NCBI GenBank assembly: GCA_002812745.2
Contig: NCSJ02000134.1
Coordinates: 46,629-110,628, forward strand
Reading direction: 5' to 3'
Source of the DNA: Scytalidium lignicola
Taxonomy: Eukaryota > Ascomycota > Leotiomycetes
Length of the DNA: 64,000 nucleotides
Positions 1-12,200 of the stretch are shown here, in pieces. A model generated the notes under the pieces. The model was not told where the DNA came from. It made no database searches and saw only the letters and a program-made list of their open reading frames with translations. Positions within the stretch are counted from its first letter, which is position 1. Each line of letters begins with the position of its first letter. The position numbers were made by a program, and so were the translations under genes.

Positions 1-400
1 TTAAAATAATAAATATAATTATTTATTAATAAATTATTTATTAAATAAAAACAATAACATTTTACAATAACAGTAATATAAATTAAATTTAATAAATAAT
101 TATATTTATTATTTTAATTTAAAATTTAGTTGAGACTATACAGTCTACAGTCTTAAAACAGTCCTCATATTTATTTGGTTTCAGACCATAGACCATACAG
201 TCCAGTCTCAAATTTTTGACTTCAGACTGTAGTCCTCACAGTCTGGACTGTATGGTCTACGGTCTGAAAACGGTCCTTACAATTTAAATTGCTTAGACCA
301 CAGTCTGAAACAATCCGTAAAAACCTTATGGTCTGGTCCAGACTACAGTCCAATGTAACGGTCCGGTCAGTCTAAACAGGTTATACACTCTAATAACAAC
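1..400. repeat. Degenerate short-motif repeat array rich in GTCTGGACT-type words
   Basis: From about 125 to 375 the sequence is built from imperfect direct and inverted copies of words such as cagtct, gtctggact, agaccata and ggtctg. The same vocabulary returns at 1591-2060. The outer 120 bases are almost pure A/T with no readable gene. The element type is not recognised. The density of mutually complementary words suggests a decayed minisatellite or the subterminal part of a transposon. There is no coding evidence. Confidence 0.5.
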
Positions 401-1307
401 GTAGTTAAGCTAACTCTTCTTCTTACATGTCAATTATGTTGATTAGCACCTTTTTATCTTTGTTTACCCATATCCACACGTTTAGCTATCACCTTCAGTA
501 TAACCGACGATTTTAGAATTGTAATTCTTCTTAAGGACTAAAAACTCAAGGGTTCAAAAAATTACAACCTTTAAAGCTCTTATCTTATAGTATTACTCTA
601 GTCTAAAGATCTTAAAGATTATGTTAATAATATTATTTCACCTTCTAAAGAAGATACTCTTAAGTAGAAGGCTTAACATAAAGATAACATTAAAACTTAT
701 ATATATTTTAATGTTAATATTAACAACAAGGTTACATTATTAATCAAGGATTATAATATAACAAAGTTTGTTTAAAGTACTTTAAAAGCTTAATATCAAG
801 GAAAAGGTTATAATCTACAATAAAAGTTCTTGTTTAAGTTAATCTTTATCAAACACAATTATTTCAACTTTATAAGTGTATATATTACTATGTTTAAATC
901 AATAATAGTTAATTTAAAGGTTGTTAAGGATAATAATATAAAGCTTCTTTATCAATTTATCTTTATTTCTAGTCTTGAGGATGAATATCCTATTTAAGCT
1001 AAACATTAATATTCAATTAGTAAATCAAAGAAGTTACTTATACTTACTCAACTTATAAAGAACATTGTTAATGAATTTATCTTTACTATTAACTCCTTTA
1101 GTATTATTATGTATAATAAGAATAATTTAAATAATTTAAGCAATTTAAAGAACTTTAAGAATGTTAAGTATAATTATTATAAGAAGAATAATTATAAGGA
1201 ATTTAATTACTTTTAAAAGTATTTTAAAAAGTTTAAGGAATATAAAGCAAAGTAGTTTAACAAGAAGAAGTAAAAGAAAAAGGATAAGAATAAGTTTAAG
1301 AAGTTTA
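401..1307 (+). pseudogene. RIP-degraded gag remnant of an LTR retrotransposon
   Basis: Conceptual translation on the plus strand gives gag-like low-complexity, Asn/Lys-rich text broken by many TAA/TAG codons. Around 1165-1216 the pattern tyrosine, two residues, tyrosine, then Asn/Lys-rich spacing resembles a CCHC zinc knuckle whose TGT cysteine codons have become TAT, as expected from RIP. A run of lysine codons follows (about 1255-1300), typical of the basic tail after a gag knuckle. No start codon or full reading frame survives. Family assignment (Copia or Gypsy) is uncertain. Confidence 0.4.
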
Positions 1308-1590
1308 ATGTCATGACCTCTCTATTTAAAGGCCTAAGGCTTAGTAATACTGGTTACACAGAGAACCTTTATAGTAGAAGAGAGAAGGTTATATAACCTG
1401 TTACATGATGGATCCAATGAATTTGAACGGATCTAAAGGCTCCAAGATCTATCAGGATCTAGAGGATCTAAGAAGTACAAAGGTTTATATAAGTAAATAG
1501 TTTTCTTAGTTAAATAAAGCTTTATGCTCAACTTAAATTGAATATCTTACAAAAGATCTTTTAGTAATAACTTAATGAATAGACTAGCCG
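1308..1590 (+). repeat. Candidate LTR next to the gag remnant
   Basis: The segment starts with TGTCATGACC directly after a purine-rich stretch that could be a polypurine tract. It is much less AT-rich than its surroundings. It contains a TATATAA-like box near 1481 and an AATAAA signal near 1515. These are LTR-like features. The right boundary is unclear because N bases and another repeat begin at about 1590. No matching second LTR was found in the window, so this may be a solo LTR or the end of an internally deleted element. Confidence 0.35.
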
Positions 1591-2060
1591 GACCATNNNC
1601 GTCCGGACAAGACCGTAAGCCACACGGTCTCGTCTGCAAAAATTTAAGCGAGACCGTGGCTTATGGTCTGGTCTGGACAAGATTGTAAGTTACATAGTCT
1701 AGTCTTAGATTTTTGAGACTAAACTGTGAAACAGTCCTCATTTTTTAAGTCAGACAAGACCATGGTCTAGTTTAAATTAAATGAGATTGTAATTCGTTAA
1801 TATTACTTAAATAAAACAAAAATATATTAAATATAATAACATTTTAGACTATATAATCTGAGTATAATCTGAGTATAATCTAACACTAATATACAGTCTT
1901 CATTTTTTAAGTTAAACTAGATTATAATCTTATAGTCTGATCTTAAAATTTTAACTTTAAACTGTGGTCTGTATAATTTAGACTGTACAGATTATAATCT
2001 TGAAATAGTCCTCACAAAACTTATAGTCTAGTCTAGTCTAAACTGATCAGTTAGTCTAAA
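1591..2060. repeat. Second block of GTCCGGAC / AGACCGTA-type short repeats
   Basis: This block contains alternating forms of gtccggac, agaccgta, cacggtct and gtctggtctggac, with a progressively RIP-mutated right half (agactgt, atagtct). It is the same family as 1-400 but better preserved, including CpG-containing words around 1592-1680. It has no reading frame. Three unresolved bases lie at the start of the best-preserved part. Confidence 0.5.
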
Positions 2061-3582
2061 ANTAATTAACAAAGGAAATCAAATAGTAAAAGCAAAAAAA
2101 AAACTAAAATAAAATATATTAAAGATAGAAAAAAAGCTAAGAAAAAAAATACTTGTTAATATCTTAACAAAGAAAGTATAATAAATATAAACTAATAATA
2201 CAAAACATAAGTATTATAATAATAATAATTATAATAGTAATAAAAAGAAAATAAATAATAAAAAGAAGAAAAAAGAAAAGAAAAAAAAGAAGAAAATATT
2301 TATAAATATATTAAAAAAGTATAATAATAACAAATTATTAAATTAAAAGATTAAACAAATCAAACAATTAATTTAAAAAATTGATTTTAATCTGAAATCA
2401 TTATCTTGTTGATAAGGTAATATTCTTTTGTTAATATTATAACAATAAAATTTTTATTATAAATTTATAAATTTAATAATATTAAAATCTCAACATTACA
2501 TTATTATATACAAGTAATAATATCTTATATGTTAAAAAAAACGAAAAGGAAAAACTTTATTATATATTAAAACTTTAATAATATATATAATTAAGATAAT
2601 ACTACTTATTTATTATAATATAACTTAATAATAACTTTGTAAAAGAAAAAAGACAAAGTTAAAGAAGTTAAAATTATTAAAAAAACATTATACTAAGAAA
2701 ATCTAAAAGATTAACTTTAAGATTCTAAAAATAAAAAGTAAAACTATAATATACTCTAGTAAAGAAACTATAAAGATAAAAGACAAACCTTAGTCAAGAC
2801 TTTAAATNAAAAAGTATAAAAGACAAGTATAAAGAAAATTAAACATTATTTGTAAGTAAAGAGGTTATATTAAACTTTGTCTACTTAAATTACTCTTNAA
2901 AAACAAAAGTTCTAAAAAAAGAAGAGATAATGTTTAAAGTTAACTAATATTAACATATTAACTTAAAAAAATCTTAACTACAACAAGTTATATAAACATA
3001 TTATATATATATACAAAGACAAAAGAGAAAGTAAAAGGTAAAAGTTAGTTTGTATAAAAGGAAATACTTATTATAATACACTTATTACTCAACTTATAAT
3101 TCATTGTTTATTACTTATCTCAAGTTCATAACAAAAGTAAAAGATTTATATAATAAAAGTATATAAAGTAAATTCTTCAAAAATTATTAAAGAAAATATT
3201 TNAAAGATTTGAAGAAAAAGTATAAAATACTAAAGATATACTAACATATAAAGGATAACAATTATATACATAATAAAAAGAATATAATTNAAAAAAAGAA
3301 TATATAATAAGATTCGAATAGAATACTATATTAATTCAATTGATTAACCTCTTTAATTGCTTGATTTAAATTTAATTGAAAACATATAATAAGTTCTTAA
3401 GTAATTACTTAAAAATCATAAACTAATAAATAAATAAAAGTTAAAAAAAGCTTAAAGTAATTATATAAGATATATAAGAAAATAAGACATTAATTAAATA
3501 GTATATTAACTATTTTATTAATATTATATTTGAAAAAATAACAAAGGTTAAAATGTNAAAAGAAAAGCTTTTCAAAGTAGTA

Positions 3583-3615
<33 letters not shown>

Positions 3616-3616
3616 T
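2061..3616. other. AT-rich, gene-free stretch ending in an (ATA)n microsatellite
   Basis: No gene or recognisable domain was found on either strand. The stretch is strongly A/T-biased and stop-dense, like RIP-dead repeat DNA. A pure trinucleotide run of TAA/ATA units lies at about 3579-3615. A similar run marks the 3' tail of the LINE at about 8989-9015, so this one could be the tail of an older, unrecognisable LINE copy. Confidence 0.4.
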
Positions 3617-6600
3617 GAAAATGCTTTTTTTAAGTAATAAAATTTACTTGTATAAGATAACTTAACTGTTTTTAATACTTCTTTATAAAATATTTACTTA
3701 AAACATAGTTGTAAATTAGAATAATTGAACCTTAACACTATGTTAATACTAAAGCCTAATTTAATACTAATAATAAAGTTATACCTAGTACATTAAACAC
3801 ATTTAACTACAATGTTATAAGTAAGACATAAGTATGATATAGTTACAAAATATAACAATAATATCATAAGCCTTAACTATTAACAAAAGAATCAACAACA
3901 TCAGAGTTATGAAGATAAGGAATACAATTAAAGAGAAATGACAAAGTAAGAGTTAAACAATAACGAACATAAGAATTTATTATAATTTAACTAGTTAGTT
4001 AAGGAGAGAAATGTGTATAAAGTACTCTAGTTAGTAGNAAAAAATTTTACACCTCAAATTCAAACATAAAGTAATTACAAAGTAATTTAACAACAATGAT
4101 AACATACTAATTACTCATAAAAACCTAAAAGAAGTACTCATAAAAGTCATTCAACCTTAAAAGTATACATAAGCCTAGATAACAACCCTTTTAACAACAA
4201 TAATGTAATCTAATAATAAGTATACAGAGAATATATAATAAAGGACTTATAGACTATTAACAAAAAAAAGATTACAAAATCATCATATACACTTTAAGTA
4301 TACTATTAAAGCTTAAGAACTACAACTTATAAGATATAATAACAACAATTAATATAACTATATTCTTATAAGGTAATATACATACAATAAGATAATTACC
4401 TAATGATAACATAATAATAATCTTCGAAGATGACTAGAAAAAATAATATTTGCTTAATATATAATAAGTTTAAAAGGTATTTAAAGAAGAAGCATAAATT
4501 GTTAATAGCAGAATTGTTGTATACATTAAAGGTATATCCAATTACTTATTAACTGAATATAACAAAGCCTTAATCAAAGAAGTACTAGAAAAAGAGAATA
4601 AAATAATAATACTTCAAGTTAAAGCTTGTTAAGCTTATGAAGGAGGCTAATAACAAAAAGATTACTTATATATTGAATTAACAACCATAAAAGATATATA
4701 CAGACTTATAGACCAAGATTTATACTAAGAGGATTAAGTATTTTATTATAAACCATTTAAGAACAAGTTATAACCAAAGTAATATTTCAAATGCTAAGCT
4801 TAAGGATATTGCACATAGTATTACAAGGCAAAGAAGTAATATACTTATTATACAAGAGTAATGTATAAAAGAGGAAAAGAAGAATATCCAACAAATTTAA
4901 GAGAAATTACACTTAAGTATTATAACTATAATAAAGAACATATAATATTTAATCAAAGCTGTCCAACAACAAAGGAGTATTAAGATTAAGTAAAAGAAAT
5001 ATATAAAAACAGAATAATAAAACTAACTAGACTAAATAACATAATCTATATTATAATTCAACTTAACATAACTAAGTTAATGAAAAGCAATAAAGAAGAA
5101 GGATAATAGATAACATCTAGAAAGNAAAAGACTCAAAACTTNAAACAAACTTACAAGGTAAACTTATAAGTTTAAATATTATAAGAAGAACAAATAAAAA
5201 TACTTTAAACAAATTTTCAAGTTAATATAATAACTCTACATCTAATTGACTACTACTTAACTCATTGTCAAGCTTTATAACTAGTCAAAGTGACGAAGAT
5301 TCAACAAATTAACAATAATAAACTAGTTAATAAAGTAATATAACAATAAATACAATTATAATACAACTATGATTACAGTCTTATACTAAAACCNAAAATN
5401 AAAAAACATAAATGCATAATAAAAGTATTAAAGAATAATAACAAGTATAATATATTAACAATTCAAGAATTATAAGTAAACAAATAGACTAAAGATATAT
5501 ACTATCTAAATAATAAGAATTACTAAAGAATATAAGGTAGTAANAAAGTAATTATATATATATATAAACATTACAAATTAACTGTATAATTATATAAAGT
5601 AAAAGAGGACTAAGTAAAAGTAATGTTTATAACTGAAAACATAATAATTTACTTAATATACTTAGTTGGATATACAACTTCAAATTAGTATACACTTATC
5701 CATAATCTTATTATAGTAAAACTAGAAAATCACATAGTGTTAGGAACGAGTAATCGAATAGCTTTACCACTCGCCTAAAAAAGGCAGATTATTAGCGATC
5801 GCATCGCTAATAGCTATTCTACTATATATAGCGTTCCTAACACATAGTATTAACAAGTGATTTTAATCAATATTACTTAATATAAGATAAAGAAGAAAGA
5901 ATAAGTAACAAAGTCAATGAATTATTAACATTAGTATAATAATAAAAGCTTAAGCTTATTACATTCTAAGGAGAACTTACATAAAAACAGAATAATAATA
6001 AAAACTTAACCATTAACTATACTTAGTACATAATAAACCTCTGAATTCAATATATAAAAGCTGAAAACTAGACTAGCTCAAGACTATACTTTATAACTTA
6101 TCAAAATCAAACTTAAAGTAAGTAAACAATAAATGTATAGTAAAGAACTAAGTTATAGTTAGAGATTAATAGACTACNAAAAAAGTTAAAGTAGTAATAA
6201 CCAACTTATTACTCTTCTTAAGTTATATATTTACTAAGGAGTAATTAGATAAAGCAATTGATATACTAACAAAACAATTAATTGATATTATAAATAAGAC
6301 AATACTCAGAAGAAAGTTATTAATTGGTTACTTAATATTATAGTAGAATTACATAACTAAGAAAGTAACTAAGGTTATTCAGAAAGTAGAATACTAATAG
6401 TATACAAATAAGTCTTTGTAAAATTATTAGAACTTAGATTAAGCTTTTAAGGAATAAAAGGAAAGAATTACTTAAGTTTAAACAAAAAGCTAATGACAAG
6501 TAATAATAACAATGACAAAGGATACTTACAAGTTGTAAATGCTTGAATAATAAGTATAAATATATAGTTATGTACTTGTTAACTTGTTAAAGATCCTAGA

Positions 6601-9016
6601 ATTATATAGTAATAACCTAGAAAGACTATTAACACATATATATAATGAGAAAGTAATAATGTTTATAATTAAGTTTTTCCTAGAAGTGTAAGTAGATTAT
6701 ATTAAACTACAAGACATAAATCAAGCAAGAGCAATTAAGATAGACAAAGGCTATGACAAAGTAACTGTTATACAAGCATTTCATAAGGTTAGAGTATAAA
6801 AAGCACTAAGGTTAGACTAATTAACCAATAAGTTTTTACAAGCTTATAGTTAGTTATTACAATGAATTTTAACAATCTTAATCAAAACAAGCTTTAGACT
6901 AGAACACTTTCTTTGTAATTACTATATAGTGAATATAATAGTATTACAAAAACTAAGCAAGACAATAGAACAATTATAACAAGCTAAAGGATGATGGCTA
7001 ATCATATTATTTAGTTATATAATAAAAGTATTCAAAGTTATAATAACTACTTATATTATAAAAGCAATGAAGAAGTAAGGATTACTCTTAGAAGGACAGA
7101 TAAGAAATAGATATAGTAGATTTACAAAATTAACAATAAGGATAATAATAAACATTGTTTATATAATATAATGTTAAGGCATTATTATATTATTGTTATA
7201 ACTTGATCTTAAAAGGGCATTTGACATAGTAGACTACAAGTGGTTATAACATATATTCTAAGAGAAAAGCTTCTTATAATGGTTAATAAGCTAGATTAAC
7301 AATTACTTAACAGACAAGATTACTTGTTTATCCTTCAACAATGAAATGATTTAACTAATCTTAATAAAGGTAAGAGTTTTATAAGGTTTTTTATTTTTAT
7401 TAATATTGTTTACATTATATATTTTTACTTTATACAATAAATTAAGAAAGATAAAAGGTTTAACTATAATCAGCTTTACAGATGATATAAACCTTCTTAA
7501 TTGTGTATATACTATAAAGAGTTATTATAAGACATTAAAAGTAGGCTGGAAAATATGTGAAAGGTAAGTAGTATGTAGAGGTATACAATTTAAAGCAAGT
7601 AAAAGCAAGTTAATATACTTTATATATACTTATACAATGAAGAAGGAATTGATATACTTTGGCAATGAAGAATTGAAGTTTAAAGAATCAACTTGTTTTC
7701 TAAGGATTTAACTTGACTAGTAACTTAACTTCAAAGCTTATGCAAAGGTGATTAAGAAAAAGTTAGTTATATAAACATTTGTATTAATAAGACTAATAAC
7801 AAAGATATAAGGATACAACTTTATAAGAGTAAGATAGATTTATACAATAGTTATATGAAGTGTAATTGCATATAATGTTGTTATATATTATCAACTTACA
7901 AAATCTGATAATAATTTAAGAGGAATTAGTTATTGCTTATTTATAACATAGTTATAATGTTTTTGTATAATAGTAGAAGCTTATAAAGACACTTTAATTC
8001 AAAGCTTAGAGATAGAGATATTCTGCTTATTACTAGACTTATACTTGAATAAAAGAGTAATAGTATTCAAGGATTACCTTAATCATACAAGCTTAAAGTA
8101 GGTAATTTGCTGAATAAGTAATAAAGCAACAAGACTCTTGAAGAAAAAAAAGAAGATATAAACAGTAGATGAAAAAGCAATTACTTAAAGAAAGTAGTAA
8201 ATACAAAGTAGTGTAGTTATAATAATGAAAGGGCTACTAAGTAACATTAAAGGTAATTAATATAATTGTAACAAGAGATTGGAAAGTAAGATAGACTTAA
8301 AACTTCGAAGTTGTTAAGCTAGTTAGGTTATACAATTATACAGAAGTTGTAGACTTTCTTACTTTTAACNAAAAAAGTATTGCTCTTACATAATAAGTTA
8401 AATAAAGTAATTAATTTATTAATTATATAAATTCATATTAGCAAAATTGAATTACAAGTATATTTGTTTAGATGTTGTATACTTAATATAAATATACTAT
8501 TATACAATTATAAACTTATAAAAGAAACAACTTGTTATCTAATCATTGACTGTCTAAATTTAGAATAAACAAGNAAAAAGCTTTNAAAATAAGGGCTTAT
8601 ATAACAAGAGACTTGAGAGAGATATTAAGAAGTTATCAAGGATATAAACAGATTACTAACTAAGTGTTAATTACAAGAAGGCTGTAAGAGTACAAATTAA
8701 CAATATAACTAGAGATTTAAGAGTAGAATAAGATGATGGCAAAGTAATAATGTCTTAGAGAACTAAGCTACTAACTATTAACTTAATAATACAATGAAAC
8801 TCTCCTTAACCAAGCTAGTAAGTTAAGTACTGGACAAGAGGATAGTAAAGACAAGGCAAGACAATTGTACTCAAGCAGATAAAGAGCAGTATAAAGGTTT
8901 TCACTTAGCCAAGAAGCTGGTATAGTTTCTTGTATAACAATGTAGTTATCCTGCATACCCTTAAGGTAGCCTCATGGCTTACAGTATAAGAATAATAATA
9001 ATAATAATAATAATAT
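3617..9016 (+). mobile_element. RIP-degraded Tad-like non-LTR retrotransposon (LINE)
   Basis: All parts run in order on the plus strand. ORF1 gag-like zinc knuckles lie at about 4785-4985, where a Cys/His spacing is still visible with several Cys codons turned to Tyr. Reverse transcriptase follows, with the DLKRAFDIVD motif at about 7204-7233 and the FTDD form of the FADD catalytic box at 7475-7486 (Ala to Thr by G-to-A). A C-terminal Cys/His cluster lies at about 8435-8545. The element ends in an ATA-repeat tail near 8989-9015. Stops are everywhere and nearly all fit C-to-T or G-to-A change. The 5' end is not defined. Its 3' tail abuts a piece of hAT transposase gene (9018-9063), so it probably landed in that gene. 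Confidence 0.7.
5739..5841. mobile_element. Small non-autonomous TIR element (MITE-like) inside the LINE
   Basis: A 103-bp segment is bounded by perfect 10-bp inverted repeats (GTTAGGAACG at the left, its complement at the right) and flanked by a 7-bp direct repeat, ACATAGT, at 5732-5738 and 5842-5848. An 8-bp duplication is possible if the ends are drawn one base differently. Internally a second inverted repeat, ATTAGCGAT / ATCGCTAAT (5791-5799, 5803-5811), could form a hairpin. It keeps CpG sites while the surrounding LINE is RIP-dead, so it probably arrived after RIP. The duplication size suggests a hAT-type transposase acting in trans. There is no coding capacity. Confidence 0.7.
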
Positions 9017-9017
9017 A

Positions 9018-9063
9018 ATTANTTAATAATATTTGGAAAAATTTTAAATTCTTTTAAAGTATT
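9018..9063 (-). pseudogene. Fragment of hAT transposase between LINE tail and Copia element
   Basis: On the minus strand this short piece continues the hAT reading frame that is interrupted at 14,937. Removing the Copia element and one copy of its GTATT duplication joins a Leu-Ile-Asn-Thr end to Leu-Lys-Glu-Phe-Lys-Ile, which fits the hAT core after its His-Ser-Gly-Glu-like region. It shows that both the Copia element and the LINE sit inside one hAT copy. Confidence 0.55.
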
Positions 9064-9267
9064 TGTTAGTTTTACTTGTAGTACATAGTACAGTATATAA
9101 CTTTACATAATATACTATTTATGCTTTTATAGTAGTTTGTTGTTTTTAAGGAGGAGTAAGAGTTTTACAAAGTTGTAAGAGCTTTGTCCTGCTCTTATTA
9201 CCTAATCTAAACTAGTTTATACTTGTATATACCTAGTACATGACTGAAAACGAATAATCTATTAACA
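9064..9267 (-). repeat. 3' LTR of the 9-15 kb Copia element
   Basis: The LTR begins TGTTAG at the left edge on the plus strand and ends in AACA (TGTT on the minus strand). It aligns by eye along its whole length with the LTR at 14752-14936 and, less closely, with the copies at 18,255, 19,702, 53,116 and 59,119. Differences are mostly C-to-T or G-to-A. Length is about 204 bp. Confidence 0.7.
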
Positions 9268-12200
9268 TTGGAATTACTCTGAAAATGAGTAAGCATTGTA
9301 CATAGCTTTAAAACGCTTAAATCCGATGAGTTTTCTTAATTGCATACTAATTTCCTATTCAGGAATAGTCTGAAATTCTTCTTTTGTAATATCTCCTCCT
9401 TTACTATCTATAACATCTTGTTTTACCTATTCTACTACCTTTAAGTATACTTTGTTCATATCTAACAACTGTTTTAGAGTATTAAATAGCTTTACCTTAG
9501 TCATGAAATCAGTTGGATTTATTGTTCTCTGAATTCATTGTACTTTAATAATCTAGTATTGCTTATACACTTGTTAAAGGTATATTACATTGATTATAAG
9601 ACATTTCTCTTGCATGGTTCTTAGCTTGACAAGGTAATTATACAATAACCTTGAATCTGTATATAAGACAAGTAAAAGTATAATTCTAAGGATTCTCTTG
9701 ATAGTTGACTTGATTGTAATTCTTATATCAAATCCATAAGCTATTCTATATAATTCTAATGTTAATATGCTTTGTGTTACTCTTTTGTACTTAATCAAGG
9801 ACTAGTGTAATATGTTTGCATTTTCCTTATAGTTTATGAGCATTATAACATAATTGATTTAAAAAGATAAGTTTGTATTGTTCGCAAATAAGGCATTTGT
9901 AAAGACTAATAATTGTAATTCCTCTTTGTTAAGCTTGACAAAGTGAATTCTCTTGGCAATACTCTAGAGTTGTTATTGTAACTGTTTGTTAAGTGCTTTC
10001 ATGTCTTCCTTGTTGAGGTTAATAGCTTGAGTAGCTATTAACAGGTTGTAAGATGCCTTTGGTTGGCAAATTGAAGTTATATATACTCTTAAAGCTTGTT
10101 ATACTATATATTACTCTTTAGTAGTATAGTTTTAATATATAGTCCTTTGTAAGCTTATTATAATAACTGGTTTACTTGTTACAAGTTATAAGTTAGCATA
10201 TTAGTATTCTTGGGTAAGTGTGATTCTGATTTCCTCTAATTGTATTATTCTCTTGTTAAACTTGATTCTTTTCCTTGTAATAAGTATTTCTTACNTTTTT
10301 TACAAGGAATTTAGCCNTTTTTTAATTACTCTTGCTTGAGCTTTATGAATTGGATATCTTTGATAAACAAGGTATTATTAGTTTGAAGTCTTATAATATT
10401 AAATAGTTTAATGTTGTATAACAAGTATAAGTTGTATGTTGACAGCTTTATAACAAGTATGTTAACATAGTAAGAGTAATATGTCTTGAACTAATAGTTT
10501 CCAGTTTTAAGGACTTTGTAAAGTGGTTTTACAACTTGTAAAATCAAGCCTTCTGGGATGCTAAGTAGTTGTATGAGTTCTTCAGGTGTTTATATGTAGA
10601 AATCACAGTTTAACGAAGTAGTTAATTAGATGTATACTTAAGAAATGTCTTATAAGTATAAGTTTATATATTTACCTTTTATAACAATAATATAAAGAAT
10701 AATTCGTTAGTTAATTCGTTGAATGGTAAATGATTGTGTTAAGACAAATCTTTTCTTATTGTCCTTATATGCTTATACAATAAAATGTAACTTTTCAAAA
10801 GCTTTCTTTATTCTCTTATACTTAATCTTGTTTATAAACTTAACATTGAATATATATATATCCTTAAGTATATCTTTGAGGTTTATAACTTTNAAAAACG
10901 CTTTTTTTTAATTAATCCAGTAAGCTTGGTTAATCAAAAAGCTATATATTATAGTTGGCTAGGTTCTTCATCTTGTAAGAAAATAATGATTTTAGGATAT
11001 TTACAAGGTTTCTTATGTCCTTGTTTTATGAGTAATTCTAGTAGTAGAATGACTTTAATTGTTGAAGGATTTATATTTTTATTTCTGTTTTGAGTATTTT
11101 TGGATTTTCCTTGTTAAACAAGGGAAATTGTCTTTTAATTGTTATCTTTAATGTTTAAGTTTAGTAGTTTAATTTTGTTTATTCCTTTTATAAGTATAAG
11201 ATATAGTTTTATACTTATTAACTTGAACAATATATTCTTGTATAATAATATTAATACATATGTTTTCTTGTTTATGTTGATAAGCTTGTATAACTTGTTC
11301 TATTTGTTATTTTAGCTTGTATTTCTTATTCTCCAGATGAGTACGTTTAAATTCAACAGTAAGTTATAAATGTTATTAATGTTAAGGTTGTTATAAGTGT
11401 TGAATATGTTTTGAACTAATTGTTTTGCTTTGATTTTGGTGATTTCCTCTATTACTTTCTTAATTGTTATAACTCTTTGTGTAATTATTAAAACTAGAGT
11501 GTTATACTCTAATATATATAAGTAAGTATTATAAACAAAGAGTATAAAGATAAGTCTATTAAGTTTTGCTGAATTATTAACAACCTTGAATATTATCTGT
11601 AAAGTTATATCCTTGTCAAGATTATGGATTTCAGTTGTAATTATCTAATAAGCATATTGTACAAGTGTATAATATTGTTTAACTTGACTAATCAAATTAT
11701 AAGCTTTTACTAGAACAACTTTGAAAGTTGTTTTTATAGTTATAATACTTTGTTAGAATTCCTTACTTATAAAGTTCTTTCTTATATTAGTTATAATTTG
11801 ATTTAAGGGTCTTAAGTAAGTGTTAATCCAACAAGTTTATAAAGCGTTTTATATATACTTTGTAATTATGTTTTAAAGTTATCTACTAGCTTAATAATAT
11901 ATTCTTTTGTTAACAACATATAAAATGAGTTTATTATCTATATAAAAGATATTGATGATAATAAAATAGTTAAAGTTAACATTGTCTTATAAGTTGAACT
12001 TAAATCTTCTTAATGATTTAACATAATGTTAACATTGATTACAATACTTAAAAAGATATTTTAATACTTCTTTATCAATATTATGATTAGTATAGTTTAG
12101 AATATACTATAATCATGTTATGGATAAGTACTTGAAGTGTTTGTGTAAATGTTGTAATTTTATGTTAATCAGGAAATAAGGATTTTCCTTGAGTAAATTA

